A stretch of DNA of 64,000 nt from Trematomus loennbergii (GCA_012861695.1 JAAOOA010000468.1:124001-188000), one strand, 5' to 3'; positions 25,017 to 38,107 are shown, counted from the first letter of the stretch. A program made the numbers and translations. Notes: generated by a model not told the origin, from the sequence alone.

Positions 25017-25693
25017 GTTTAACCTGTTGAGCCCTGAGCCTGTTTTTCAGGTCTCAGGCTCGAAAATGACATTCCCAGAACAAATGACCCTATCTTCCCT
25101 TCTAAACGGGTTAAATTAATAATCTTTATCTCTCGCTCTGACATCTGGAAACGGAAAAGCAGGTTTATTGCTTATGGATTATCAGAAATCATTAACTTCA
25201 GCAGCGTTTTTATCGTTTTAATGCCATTGTAGACCACTTTTGACCAACGACACAGGTAAGCCATGTTAGCGTTTTTAGCTACCTAGCGCCACATGTTTTG
25301 ATGTCTGTTTTTGTTTACAAAGTCGCGAGTTCTTATCATAGAGTGATAATGTATGCACCTGCATAATGTATGTACCCATCGATTCTGTGTCATCTCACGA
25401 TGCGAATCGATGTGTTGGATGTGCAGAAAAGATACTTAATAAGGTTTTATGAGTGAGTTTCGGTGCAGTAATCTGTTATCATTTTTCGCTCGTTGCTAAT
25501 TCAGAGGCTCAGCGTTAGCATTGTGGGGTTTTTTTTGAAAAAAAAAAAAAATGATCAGTTAGATTAGTTTCTTCCCGTTACATGGATATAAAACATTCAT
25601 AGTTTATTAAATGAACATGCCCTCAGACACTGTTTCCTGCAAGATGTTGCGGGAGTGCCCCGGGACCGGGGTCTCTCGGGCTTAACAGGTTAA
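25017..25693. mobile_element. MITE with TTTAACCTGTT ends
   Basis: About 0.68 kb bounded by inverted repeats, TTTAACCTGTTGAGCCC at the left and GGGCTTAACAGGTTAAA at the right. No coding capacity. Its left end (the strings around TTTTTCAGGTCTCAGGCTCG) recurs inverted at about 32.43-32.51 kb, so the family is present twice. Superfamily unknown. It directly abuts the LINE endonuclease fragment. Confidence 0.7.
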
Positions 25694-26262
25694 AGATTGT
25701 TCTGTAGTTGGTTACAGAGAAGTGATTTGATACATAAATCCTGTCTATACGGGTTTTAGTTGTTTTGTCATATCTCGTGAAATCCATTCCAAAGGGATTC
25801 AGTGAGCGACAGACATCGATTAGGCCTGCATCGCTGCAGATTTCTTTCAACAGTTTTCCTTCCGCTCTCAGTTTAAAAACAGCTGTAGTACACTTATCTA
25901 TGTCTTCTGTTACTGTATTAAAATCCCCACCTAATATAATGTAATAACCCACTGTTAATAGTTCTCTAAGTTTTCTGAATAATTCTAACTTATTTTTTGC
26001 CTCAGGAGCAGTATAAATATTAATAAGTCGATATTTTTCATTTTTATAAAAACAATCCACCATAAGCAGCCTTCCTGGGATTATGTCCCTTCTTCTAATA
26101 ATAGTTATGTATTTTTCTTTGAAGAAAATGCCAACTCCGTCAGCTCTATTCTCTCTGATGGATATAATACTTTTGCCTTTATGCCACCGTTTACTTTACA
26201 CACATCATCAACATTACTTTTACATGTTGTCATCCAATCTATTTTGATTCTAAAAAAACTCG
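25694..26262 (-). mobile_element. Tx1-like LINE endonuclease fragment (copy E)
   Basis: The minus-strand frame 25623-26063 reads MVDCFYKNEKYRLINIYTAP, then [26 protein letters not shown] and RIDRIYVS. These are endonuclease motifs of the same LINE as at 49.4-50.2 kb, in a diverged copy. The fragment ends about 30 bp from the H2B promoter CCAAT. It lies 5' of H2B, in the place where a divergent H2A is found in other vertebrate clusters. Confidence 0.8.
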
Positions 26263-26293
26263 TTAAGCATGCTCCGTCCTGCTTAGAAGACAA

Positions 26294-26346
26294 CCAATCC
26301 CGTGCGAGCAACAGCACAGTGAAATTTGCATCTGGTGAATATAAAA
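26294..26346 (+). promoter_or_regulatory. H2B promoter: CCAAT, octamer, TATA
   Basis: CCAAT at 26294-26298, octamer ATTTGCAT at 26324-26331 and TATAAAA at about 26340-26346. Everything upstream of the CCAAT box has been replaced by LINE sequence. Confidence 0.85.
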
Positions 26347-26377
26347 AGACCGCTCTGTCACACCTCACTCATTAATC

Positions 26378-26755
26378 ATGCCTGCCGATGCACCCCCGTT
26401 AAAGCGGCCAAGAAGGGCTCAAAGAAAGCCGTCGCTAAGAGCGTCAGCAAGACTGGAAAGAAGAGGAGAAAGTCCAGGAAGGAGCTACGCCATCTACGTC
26501 TACAAGGTGATGAAGCAGGTCCACCCCGACACCGGTATCTCCTCCAAGGCCATGGGTATCATGAACTGCTTCGTGAGCGACATCTTTGAGCGCATCGCCG
26601 GTGAGGCCTCTCGCCTGGCTCACTACAACAAGCGCCGCACCATCACCTCCAGGGAGATCCAGACCGCTGTCCGCCTGCTGCTGCCCGGAGAGCTGGCTAA
26701 ACACGCCGTGTCTGAGGGCACCAAGGCCGTGACCAAGTACACCAGCTCCAAGTAA
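26378..26755 (+). CDS. Histone H2B with recoded N-tail (two compensating deletions)
   Basis: The frame is open for 125 codons. One C is missing near 26396, and two bases (AG) are missing near 26481, so between them the tail is read in another frame: after MPADAPP comes [20 protein letters not shown] and RRGESPGR instead of [10 protein letters not shown]... The normal H2B frame resumes at [12 protein letters not shown] and continues through the whole histone fold to YTSSK. The product would be an H2B with an arginine-rich, altered tail and a normal core. Promoter and stem-loop are intact. Two independent sequencing errors are the alternative. Confidence 0.8.
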   Translation: MPADAPPLKRPRRAQRKPSLRASARLERRGESPGRSYAIYVYKVMKQVHPDTGISSKAMGIMNCFVSDIFERIAGEASRLAHYNKRRTITSREIQTAVRLLLPGELAKHAVSEGTKAVTKYTSSK

Positions 26756-26782
26756 ACCCAAACCCGACACACTGCAAACAAC

Positions 26783-26798
26783 GGCTCTTTTAAGAGCC
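26783..26798 (+). terminator. Histone mRNA 3' stem-loop (H2B)
   Basis: A perfect GGCTCTTTTAAGAGCC followed by ACCCAAC, 27 nt after the stop. Confidence 0.95.
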
Positions 26799-26809
26799 AC
26801 CCAACCCAT

Positions 26810-27760
26810 CCAAAGAGTTCATCCTGTTATACTCTATAACTACTCTACCAGAAATCTAAATAACTTATTACACTAATGTACAAATGTTATTTATACAGAA
26901 TGCTTGGTAAAGCAAGATAAACCATGATTTTATATCGTTCATTCTTCTCTATACTTGTTTATCATTTCACAATATGAAGGGAATATGGTGGTGGTTATTT
27001 TACTGCAATCCTGAGAGAAAATGCTAAATGGTAATCTTATCTTGGCAAATCTTTAGAGGGGACAAACATTTATTATTAAATGTTGTCCCTCTGCCACCAG
27101 AAACTGAAATGTGCTGTAACAACAATCCAAATGATGTTTCTTGCTGACACTTAAAGCCTCCCTTGAATTATTGATACCGGTAATACAAAGTTATGGGGTT
27201 TAATAAGAGAAGAGAATAATTTCACCAATCGGTAATGTCAAAAACACAAACTTTGCAAATGCTTGTGAAATAAATAAACCATATTACAACATTCATATGG
27301 GCACATACATTTAATATGAACAAGTATGCTATATACCTACATCTTTAACACAAATAAACTCAAATACTTTTATAAGGTGATCTAATTTTACTGCAGAAGA
27401 TCATGATTCATTTGCTAATAGGTATTCATTTTACGTCTTACACTCACACTAAAAGCTGGTGCCATTTAAAGACTGTTTCTGCACACTAACTTATTAATGA
27501 ATTCATTCGTTTGGGTTGTAACGGATGTTAATTCTCATATTTAACTTTTGGGCAAATGTTTAGTGTTGACTAAATTATTCCTTTATTTCAGGGCGAGTTT
27601 TTCACTACAAATTAAATCATAGTTATACATTAGAAAATGACAGGGTTAGGGTTATATTATATTTAATCATATTTATTTTCCCCTAAACTAAACAAAAGTT
27701 CATTTTGAGGAGCCCCTGGATCATCCCCTGTGGAGGAGTGGTTTACATTGTCCAATAGTA
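26810..27760. other. AT-rich spacer between H2B and H3
   Basis: No gene, RNA or recognisable repeat seen; ends at the GC-richer H3 promoter. Confidence 0.4.
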
Positions 27761-27794
27761 AAGCAGCTACAGTGCGCGTGTCTCCCGGCCTGCA

Positions 27795-27834
27795 CCAATC
27801 AGCGCTGCCCTGCTCCGGCAGCTCCTTTATAAAC
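27795..27834 (+). promoter_or_regulatory. H3 promoter
   Basis: CCAAT at 27795-27799 and TTTATAAA at about 27827-27834, some 58 bp before the start codon. Another CCAAT (TCCAATAG) is at about 27752. Confidence 0.85.
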
Positions 27835-27882
27835 CCGCTACTCTCAGTTACACAGCACTCATTCTCTCGCTGTGAACACTGA

Positions 27883-28302
<420 letters not shown>

Positions 28303-28334
28303 ACTGACCTGAGACCAGGACACCCAAACACAAC

Positions 28335-28350
28335 GGCTCTTTTAAGAGCC
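28335..28350 (+). terminator. Histone mRNA 3' stem-loop (H3)
   Basis: A perfect stem-loop followed by CCCTACAC, with TTTCAAAGAGTT downstream as a possible downstream element. Confidence 0.95.
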
Positions 28351-28359
28351 CCCTACACT

Positions 28360-31300
28360 TTCAAAGAGTTACAATCCTACTCATTATGATGATCACACTG
28401 GTTCATATTATTGTTGTTTACTGTACCGTGATGAATGAAACAAGAAACTAAATTGTTCAGGTTGTTGTTTACTGAAGGTACAAAGACATTAATATGTTAC
28501 TAACAGGTCAGTGTAAACGCCAGCTTATGTCAATTATGGATCATTCAAACTATTTAAATGCAAATATGTGATAAAGTTCTAAAACCCAAGAGCCACCAGG
28601 AATACGTATATTCCTTAATATATTTGGGTGAAGGTTGTTTTTAGTTTACTAAAGGTTACCTTTACAACTGTTTCACTTGAGACATGAGAACAGGTGAGTA
28701 ATAATAACAGATTTTTTTGTAACTGCTCTTACAGGTGCTCAAAGTCGCTTTACAGAGATGGTGAAAAGAATTAAATTAAATTAAATTGTCAAATTAAAAC
28801 CAAGCAATATAACAACAGCCACACATTAAAAGCCAGATTGAAGAGGTGAGTTCTTTGAAGGTGGTGAGGTCATTATTGAGTTTTTTATTCTGTCAGTAAA
28901 TTATCCAAATGAAATGTTTTTCATAATTTTAGTCAACCCTAAACAAATTAATTGTACCTTTTTAATAATGACCTTACATGGTCGCCAAAGTTAGATTCGC
29001 TTCAGAAAATCAAATCTGTTATGAGAAAAAAAAAATTGTTTATAGATGGGAACTTGCCATCCTACTGAAAAACAGTCGGATAGAGATTTAAAGGCATAGT
29101 TGTAGTTTAAGTCCAACGTTTAATTTGATTGGTTTATCCTTATTAACTCATATATTATTATTTTAAATGTAATCAAGCCAAGAACCTTTAATTTAACAAT
29201 TTACAACTGAACATTGAATATAAACTTTAATTAATGTAAAGGTATAAACAGTTCTAAAATAATAAAAGGCCATGATATAGTTTGTTACTATACCAATAAC
29301 ACCAAAAGTTCATATTGTGATTAAGGCAAAGTGACCAAATGGATAATTATGGATTACTTTACTGTATTTTGCTTTAGTTAAATTGATCTCCCACCAAGAT
29401 GTTTGATGCATCAGTAAAATAAGAAGCACGTTTTAGATTCATTTCACAACAGAGTCAACTATTTCCCTAAAGATATGACGTCAATCTCATAATGGAACAA
29501 TTGTTATGATGAAGAATATGCTTAAGACTTCCTGATAATAAAAGTATTATTGGTGATTTCTATCATATTGTATTACCTTGAAACATAACTTGTTCACAGA
29601 TATGATAAGTTTGTATTAAAACTGTGGGTATAAAGAGGTGTATTTTGTTATTATTAATATAAACTTTAGACTATTTAAATTACACCATGTTCGTTTCAGT
29701 TTTTTTCAAAAATAGTTCAGATATATTTAGACTTTATAGACACCTATTGACAATACACATTTATTTTATTAAATATCGTCAAAGAAATTGAAAATGACAA
29801 ACAGCTTTGGGGTACATCAGAAGACCTTTATTTGTCCCAGACAGCAAAGTTACATAATACACAATACAGCACTACAATTTTAAAATAAAACATGAATACA
29901 TTCAGGGGGATATAAATATGAGGAGAATGTCCACCCTCAGACAGTCCTCTGTGCCTGGAGCCATCAGGCTGAACAGCCAGGGGCCAAACCTGTAACCCAG
30001 TAACAGTAACTTTACTGTTTGTACAAAGACCTGCACACTTACATGTAAATATATCTAACAATCCGAACCCAAATATCTATTTATCTTAACAGTTACTATA
30101 TAATTTAATTTGTGTATCATTTTTTATCCTTGTGAATCTGTACTGTCCTGTGTTTCACTCTCACTCTGTTTCTGCTTTAATATCCACATTACATTACATG
30201 TCATTTGTTAGATGCTTTTATCCAAAGCGACTTACATACATTCAGTACTGTGGACAATCCCACAGGAGCAATTTGGGGTGAAGTGTCTTGCCCAGGGACA
30301 CAACGACATGCTGACTGCAGTGGGACTCGAACCTGCTATCCCCTGATTTGAAGTCCAGCACTCTACTCACTTAGCCACAGCCGCCCACAAACAGGGATGA
30401 ATAAAGGTCCATCTTATCCTACCTTATTTATGAAATAAGTGTAACATGTAGAAGGAAGTGTGGCAGATAACAAGTAAATATAGAGTTAGATACAGATTCT
30501 TGAACCAGCAAAGATGGAATAACTAAGAAGCAGGCAGTATCAGTAATGATCTCAACGAGGAATGTATCGCACAACAATGTGGAAAGAGATTTTCATGAGG
30601 TAACAAATAAATGAAACAAGAATTAATCAGAACTAAACAGTTTCATAACATCCTGCTCTTACATGTAGAAGTAGTACTAATAAGTGATATTATATATAAT
30701 TATATAACACTCAGTCTGGGACATCCTTATCCACCTTTTCATGATAATGTAAACACTTGAAGGAACATGTTTACTGCATAGCATTTACTTCTAGTTTATT
30801 ACTTCATACAGTGTGGTATTAATATGTTTCTTCCATCATTTATTCTGATTATCTCCATCATTCACTGACTCATTTTTTTATTTTAGTCGGAGAAGACGCA
30901 CTTTATATAATCAGTGTTTCTAAATACACATTATCTTAACAAGAAGATTAAGCTTCCTGTTCTGTTCGAAAATCAATGAGCCTTTTCTCAACAAAGAATA
31001 AAGCTGCCTTTAGGTCCATTAGATCTGCTCAGATGATAGTAGTGATTTACAACTAGAACTTCAATATGATTTATTAAATGTATTTGTCATTTTAATACAA
31101 TAAAGTGATAACATATGAGACATAGGTTTAAAACTTATCTAAATAAATATGTGTGTCCCGGGCCAAGGAGCGTATTGAGCAGGAAAAAAGAAGAGATGGA
31201 ATGATGGAGCAACTGCGCTGTCATATGTGTGGGCTGGACCTGTATAGTTTAATTTACAGGAAAGGAGTGAGCAGAGGGTAGAGTTGTACTAAAGAGATGC

Positions 31301-33180
31301 GTTACCATGGAACCAAACAATTGTGTAGCTGTATTGAAGTCCGAGTGGAAACAGTAATATTTGGAGCGTTATGTTAGAATGAAACAGCCAGGTCGTGTCT
31401 CACAAAAAAAAAGTGTTACTTCACTTCACTTCACTAACTGTAAGCTTGTCACTCAGAGTAACCTACAGTTAACTTAACTGCTGGAGAAGAAAGATCAGGG
31501 GGGGGAGGGGGGGGAGAGAGCTGTGGCTGATGGGCCATTAGGTGTGTAAACACACAGCTGATCACCTGAGAGCTGCCGTTTCATTCAGACTGTTTAAAAA
31601 AAACAACGGTCTGATTTGAACAACTCAATGTGTGAATGTTATAGCAGTAATATTAGACACTAATAATACAGTAAACTATTAACACTGTACATATTATTGT
31701 TTGCCCGTGGGATTAGGATTATCGGTAGTGAGAGCCGTGCTGCATTCTCCTCCGGTCGGATGTGATATAAAAACAAACCGATTATTTTTGCAGTTGTAAA
31801 CTCACGTGGCTTAAACTACATGTATTAGTGCATTCATGTCAATTCGGTGAACATATGATACATTAAATGATCATGAGGATGATTAAAAATGGTTTGTATG
31901 AGCCGGTCTGCATTTCCTGACAAAAAAACATAGCGATGGTTTTGTCCACGCCAACGTGGATTAAACAAGATTATTTTGTTAAATAAAAACATGGTGATGT
32001 TTTGTAAATGATTACATGTCTCTTATTTAGCACAGAATATGATCCTATCCGTGACATATGGATCTTAACCCGGCCAGAGAAATGGTAAAAAAACGCCCAT
32101 TTCCACCCAAATCACCCAGAGGTGGAGTTATTTTTGCTAAACCTCTCAAAAAAAAAGGTCAAATGTCACTTGTTTTGCATCAATCTTGATACAGGGTACT
32201 TATTATATGTTGTATTTTGGATTCCTAAAGCTTTTAGTCTACCTTATCCAATGGTAGTTTTCACTATAAGTAAAAAATAATTTTGGACAGACACTATAAT
32301 TTACAGTTTTTTTACTATGTTCAATCTGAATTTTCTTTAAAATAAAAACATCTATATTGATTCTGATTTTTCTACATCCAACTCACAGGTTTATCATTAC
32401 TTTGAGAAAAAAGATTATTAATTTAACCCTTTTAAAAGGGAAGATATGGTCATTTGTTCTGGGAATGTCATTTTTGAACCTGAGACCTGAAAAACAGGCT
32501 TGGTGTAGAACAAGTTTAAATGATGTATTTATTGGTTGTGATTATATTCTAAATATGTTTGGATTATTTAAAAGTATACAGCTCCCTTTCATTTGAGTGT
32601 TGAGAGCTGTATCCATAAATGCATGTGTGCTCAAAGTGCACCAGATTGATGCATTTAACTTCAACATTAAAAAAAAAAAAATCTTCCCGGGGACCCCCCT
32701 AGAGGAGGTGAGGTCCACCCCCAAATAAAGCAGGTTAAAATAATTAAATTGCATACATGTTCTTTTATTCACTGAAAACAGGTCCCACAGACCCAAACAG
32801 CACACAAAGGTTAAAGGTAAGCATATAATGTTTACTGAAACAAATACCAATAACTGTTTTGCATTGTTTTCTTATGCCCAATTACTTCATACTGTCTTCG
32901 TCTTTTTCGTCCTGCATTTATTGTGCCCCCCTTTGAAAATAACTGGCCCCAGCATGCCCCCCAGTCAAATTGGTCTAGAACCGCCACTGCTGTACTTCAC
33001 TTTAATATGTATGCTGAAAAGCGTATATTATAGCACGATTTTTTGTTGACTAGATTTGAGTGCTTCAAAATGTTGGGTCGCGATTTATTGACAAAGTAAA
33101 AAGTGGGTCTGAGGCCTGACCAGTTTAGAACCACTGCTTTAGAACATATCATTGATTTGTATATCTTGGATGTCGGATAA
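28360..33180. other. Long gene-free spacer with repeat fragments
   Basis: 4.8 kb without a histone gene. Visible inside: an A/T-rich repeat tail with (TTAAA)n near 28770-28790; a repeat-like block near 29818-30070 (starting AAGACCTTTATTTGTCCCAG); a SINE-like fish repeat at 30188-30390; G-runs near 31500-31520; and an inverted piece of the 25.0 kb MITE near 32430-32510. I find no coding frame with family resemblance. Confidence 0.5.
30188..30390. repeat. Widespread fish short repeat
   Basis: Starts ACATTACATTACATGTCA, continues with CTTTTATCCAAAGCGACTTA and ends GGGACTCGAACCTG... TTAGCCACAGCCGCCC. I recognise this as a high-copy teleost repeat but cannot name the family with certainty. A 70-bp piece of it is also at 17506-17575. 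Confidence 0.65.
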
Positions 33181-33330
33181 ACAGCATTGTCCAATAGTTG
33201 ACATTTTTTATGTCAAGTATCCTAGCAAGAGTTCCGTTTGAGATGGATTTAAGTTTGTTATAATAATAATCGACTGAAAATGTGTGAAGTTTCCAAAATC
33301 GAAAGGAAAGACTCTTTAAGCAATTTGGGT

Positions 33331-33346
33331 GGCTCTTAAAAGAGCC
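33331..33346 (-). terminator. Histone mRNA 3' stem-loop (H4)
   Basis: A perfect stem-loop on the gene strand followed by ACCCAAA. Confidence 0.95.
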
Positions 33347-33379
33347 GTTGTTTTTCCAGGTATGTCAGGGTGTAGATGT

Positions 33380-33702
<323 letters not shown>

Positions 33703-33869
33703 TTATGTCGGCTCGTACAGAACGAATGGATAGAAGTGTGACCGGCAGTATTTAAATATTCACTGCGGACCTAAGAGAAGACGGTGAATGGGAAAGCTGC
33801 TGGGCGGGGCCAATGCTGCAGCCTCCACATGATCTTTCAAAACATTTTCTCTTCCTTCTAATATTGTTT

Positions 33870-34200
33870 ATATAATTCAGTCAGGCTTTATACTAAGCGT
33901 TTGATGATTAAACGTTTGATAATATGTAATAAAACCCTCACATGCTTAATAACATTTATAATTTAAATAAGACCCTTTCTGAGATTAACATTACATTTAA
34001 AGTTGATCAAAGTATTCAAAAATACTCTTTATAGGAGACATCATTCTGTTTCTGATGAGTCAAGACATACATTTGTATACATAACACATGTCAACAATTC
34101 GACATAAAAGTAAGAATTAGAATAGAAACACCTGAATCTATACACTGTATTTAGGTTTGGTTGTGTGGCCCTCATGAAATGTACCAAATAGTTAATGGTA
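33870..34200. repeat. H4 upstream region, left arm
   Basis: Matches 54.13-54.48 kb inverted, and 10.66-11.01 kb. It includes AGGTTTGGTTGTGTGGCC and TTTGATGATTAAACGTTTG. No gene seen. Confidence 0.7.
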
Positions 34201-34755
34201 AATATAAAATATAAAGTAACAGACAAATAACCATGGACTTCTTCAATTTATAACATATTTCAGCTCTCACAAAATGTTATAAGTCTAGTCAATTAAAGCT
34301 TTTCATTTACACATTTAAAAGATACTTTTGTAGAGAAAATTATTTATTAGAAAATGGTATTGCCTTATGGAAACATTTTTGACCGATTGTATTTTTTAAA
34401 ATAAAATAAAAACAATATAACTACTGTTTAGCTCTGATAATTATATGCTATCGTATCGAGTCTTTAGCAGGGTTTAGATAGAAACAATTGAGAAGGGTCA
34501 AACTCCTTTTCTGAGAGTATGATTACGATTAAAGAAGTGTTTATTTATCCGGTTTATACTTCTGACAGAAGCATAAAAACAAAACATATTCATGATTTGT
34601 GTCACTTATGAGATTGAAAAATAAGTCGATTTCATTAATCATATAGGGACATGCCTCGAAAGGAAATGTTTGGAATAGGTGTTCAGATGCCTTTGTGTTG
34701 TTGATATATCATAAGAGGTAGATTCACAGTCTACAGTGGAGCCAAATGAAAACAG
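34200..34755. other. AT-rich spacer
   Basis: About 34200-34440 is still shared with 53.89-54.13 kb (inverted). The rest is unique with no gene. Confidence 0.4.
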
Positions 34756-34758
34756 GGC

Positions 34759-35552
34759 ATACAGTGCCATGCAAAAGTATTCACCCCCTTGGCCTTTTTC
34801 TATTTTCTAGCATTAAAGCCAATAATAATTCAATATTTTGATTGGGATTTTATGTCATGAACCCGCAAAGTCAGTCAAGATTGGTGAAGTGAAAATAAAA
34901 AATATCATATTTAAAAAAATGAAAAACTGAAAAGTTGTGTGTGCACATGTATTCACTCTCTTTGCTATTTAGCCCCAACAATGACCTTCAGAGTCAAAAC
35001 ATTATTATATAAAGTTAACTTAACCCGTGTGCAATCAAATGTCTGATTATATCTGTATGTATACACTTGTTGTAGAAGGCCCAAATCTCCCACACCACTT
35101 AACAAGTGGAGTAGAGAGAGGATAATCTGTACATAGGACCACAGTAAGCCGTACACTCCACAGAGCTTGGCTTTATGGAAGAGTCGCCAGAAAGAAGCCA
35201 TTGCTTAAGGAAAAAAATAAGAAAACACGTTTGGAGTTCGCCAAAAGGCATGTTGAAGATTCCCCAAAATTGATGTGCCAAGCTTAGAGACACATACCCC
35301 AAGAGAATTGCAGCTGTAATTGCTGCAAAAGGTGGATCTACTAAGTATTGACTTTGGCTGAATAGTTATGCACGCGAACGTTTTTTCTTATTCATTATTA
35401 TTTCTTGTTTTTTCCACAATGAAAAATATGTTTTGATCATCAAAGATGCATGTTGTGTACATCAATAAAAACAACATCTGCAAAAATCAAATGTTTTTGT
35501 GCAATAAAACAAGAAAAAGGCCAGAGGGGGTGAATACTTTTGCAAGGCACTG
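34759..35552 (-). mobile_element. Tc1/mariner-like element remnant
   Basis: Terminal inverted repeats CAGTGCCATGCAAAAGTATT at the left and the complement of CAGTGCCTTGCAAAAGTATT at the right, each continuing CACCCCC; TA precedes the left end. Inside, at about 35170-35275 on the plus strand, a frame reads LYGRVARKKPLLKEKNKKT then RLEFAKRH, the conserved central part of Tc1 transposase. The rest is decayed and about 0.8 kb long against 1.6 kb for a full element. It is absent from the opposite palindrome arm, so it inserted after the arms formed. Confidence 0.85.
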
Positions 35553-35849
35553 GAATGACACACAGGATGGAGCCAGTATGGAGCCAAGGACACTCCATAG
35601 TGTTACTAAACTGCATGACAATAGTATAACATATTGTATATAAATGGTAAGTTATTGCAGCATTTTATCAAATTCTGAACTGACATTTCTCTTCGATTGC
35701 TTCGAGCAATACAAATACCTCTTGTGTATCCACTGAAATGCAGTTGGCAGGGAAACCTATGTTCAAAGTACATTAGTGCTGACTTAAGAGAACTTAAAGA
35801 TCCATATTCGATAAAGGAAATATTTATAAGAATTAGTGATACTAAAATG

Positions 35850-37075
35850 TGAACAAATCCACAATTTCTCAGGATGTGATAATGGTACAATCCTGTAGAT
35901 TATGGGAAACTATTCAAATTCAAATGTAGAGAATTAAATAAAGCTAAAATAGTAAATATGTTACTCTAATCAAACAGTATATCATTTTAAAACAGATTAA
36001 AGTTAAATCTAAAACGGGTGAAGAAAATATTTCTCATTTAAAACTGAAATTGATTGAACTAAACCAGGAAGTATCACACACAATATCTGAAATATATAAT
36101 AGAGGAAACTTAACTTATGCCATTAACGTTTAAGTTAAATTAAACAAGAAATTAAAATACTTGGTTTGACTGTAATGAAAACTGTGCTGACCTAAATTGG
36201 GAGAATAAACTGATTGAAGTCAAAGAAGTAGTAAAAAAAGGGGAAAATACAAACACAAATTATAAAAAAGAATTAACATCGTTAAAACATTCATACTAGG
36301 AAATATCCTTTTCTTGGCAAACATTTTCCCCCCACCCTCCCAAATAATTAAACAATTAAACAAACATTGCATACATTTGGTGTGGGGCACAACGAGGGAG
36401 GTTACTCAACGTAATTTATTATTTAAAAGAAGGGACTATGGAGGCATGGGAGCCATAGACCTAGATATTAAACTTCAAATTACTTTTGTTAAAATGTTTA
36501 CAGTGGCAATATCAAGGAAAGCACCCTGGGTTGGGGATATATCAAGGTGGAAAAAAAGGAGAGGTAGAGCAAGACATGGCCCATATTACAAATTAGTATA
36601 TGCTGATTCATAAATGAATATACAACTTTAAATGGAATGGACTTCCAAGTATATATATATTTGCTTTAAATAAATGAATACAAATATGGCGGATATATTA
36701 TATACAAAAACCTATCACTTATTGAAAGCACCCAAGTTGTTTCTTCTGCATCCCTTGTATGCAGATATAGAAGACCAGATGCACCGTGGTAATACATCAA
36801 ACAATGATTAAAAGTTGTACCATAACAAAACATATCGGAACCGAGCTAAGGAGAAGAAAAAGCCTCGACAATTCACAGACTACCATGGAGCATACGAGTC
36901 TGTGATTGAACAAAGGCTGATCGGACAATTCCCTTTCTGCTGTCTGAAATACTGTTCTTTTGTGTTTAAGTATGTGTCGTGTGTACATGTTTTTATGTAG
37001 TGGTTTGTGTATGTCTATTATGTATTGACAAAACAATTTGAGTTTTAAAAATAAAAAAGTAAAATCTTCTAATTG
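35850..37075 (+). mobile_element. Tx1-like LINE, internally deleted (copy F)
   Basis: Begins in the region between endonuclease and RT (TTCAAATGTAGAGAATTAAA), jumps from the AACCAGGAA... segment at about 36070 to the post-RT region at about 36140 (GAAATTAAAATACTTGG), and runs to the 3' end at about 37070. So the whole reverse transcriptase is deleted. The C-terminal frame at 36314-36613 reads ANIFPPPSQIIKQLNKH... LVWGTTREVTQRNLLFKRR. Its 3' junction with the H2B spacer is the same as in copies B and G. Confidence 0.82.
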
Positions 37076-37480
37076 AAGTGGTGTATAAAAGGTTGCCTAG
37101 GGTTGTGTGGCATGACACCCAAAAAAAAAAATTAAATATGAAAATAACCACGTGTTGTGTCCTGTTGTAGCCAGAGGGTGCTGTTGGACAGATATATTGC
37201 ATTGAGATGAAAAATAAAGAGAAAGTAAAGCACGGCATATGTCTCTACGGCTAATAATTTGTACTTACACTGCGAGAGAAAAAACACCACATCCTCTTTA
37301 AATCATGCACAAGTTGTGTTCTGCCTGAGCCATTGTGGAAAGTGGTGTGTAAACAAGGCCTCTTTGAACTGTATACGTATCAAATATGTATTTCATGTCA
37401 AGTGATTTACATATCATGTATGCGATGCATGGATCGTGCATGCACTTATTCAAAACAGAGGAACACGTCTATAGAAGTAG
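37076..37480. other. Spacer between LINE fragment and H2B
   Basis: Shared with 3.82-4.27 kb (direct) and 52.85-53.18 kb (inverted); this copy lacks about 60 bp around the C/D-box-like patch. No gene. Confidence 0.45.
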
Positions 37481-37485
37481 TGGGT

Positions 37486-37501
37486 GGCTCTTAAAAGAGC
37501 C
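37486..37501 (-). terminator. Histone mRNA 3' stem-loop (H2B)
   Basis: A perfect stem-loop, about 30 nt after the H2B stop, followed by ACCCAC. Confidence 0.95.
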
Positions 37502-37531
37502 TTTGTGTTGTTGGTATATCAACAGTAGAGT

Positions 37532-37912
37532 TTACTTGGAGCTGGTATACTTGGTCACGGCCTTGGTGCCCTCAGACACGGCGTGTTTAGCCAGCTCTCC
37601 GGGCAGCAGCAGGCGGACAGCGGTCTGGATCTCCCTGGAGGTGATGGTGCGGCGCTTGTTGTAGTGAGCCAGGCGAGAGGCCTCACCGGCGATGCGCTCA
37701 AAGATGTCGCTCACGAAGCAGTTCATGATACCCATAGCCTTGGAGGAGATGCCGGTGTCGGGGTGGACCTGCTTCATCACCTTGTAGACGTAGATGGCGT
37801 AGCTCTCCTTCCTGGACTTTCTCCTCTTCTTTCCAGTCTTGCTGACGGTCTTAGCGACGGCTTTCTTTGAGCCCTTCTTGGCCGCTTTAACGGGGGGTGC
37901 GTCGGCAGGCAT
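37532..37912 (-). CDS. H2B: Histone H2B, intact (left palindrome arm)
   Basis: 126 residues: tail [33 protein letters not shown], histone fold and C-terminal helix ending AVTKYTSSK. Pairs with H2A. Its promoter (octamer, TATA, CCAAT) matches the others. Protein identical to the H2B of the right arm at 52415-52795. Upstream, where a divergent H2A promoter would be expected, a LINE begins within about 200 bp. Confidence 0.97.
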   Translation of the reverse strand: MPADAPPVKAAKKGSKKAVAKTVSKTGKKRRKSRKESYAIYVYKVMKQVHPDTGISSKAMGIMNCFVSDIFERIAGEASRLAHYNKRRTITSREIQTAVRLLLPGELAKHAVSEGTKAVTKYTSSK

Positions 37913-37965
37913 GATTAGAGAGTGAGGTTGGTCAGACTCGGTGCCTCACAGACACAGCGCGGTCT

Positions 37966-38020
37966 ATTTATATCCCCTCGATGCAAATACTGCTGTGCTG
38001 TTGCTCGCACGGGATTGGTT
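37966..38020 (-). promoter_or_regulatory. H2B promoter: TATA, octamer, CCAAT
   Basis: TTATAT near 37969-37974 (TATA box), ATGCAAAT at 37981-37988 (octamer), GATTGG near 38012-38017 (CCAAT on the gene strand). Confidence 0.85.
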
Positions 38021-38107
38021 ATCGTCTGCGCATGACTGAGCCTACGATGTACTTTGATCAGATGTAGCCTATCTACTGTATTGGATTGTAAGAAGGGGAA
38101 ACAAGTA

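Noticed and set aside
29818..30070. Candidate gene or RNA downstream of H3
   Set aside because: It resembles a dispersed fish repeat and lacks a supported frame or RNA fold.
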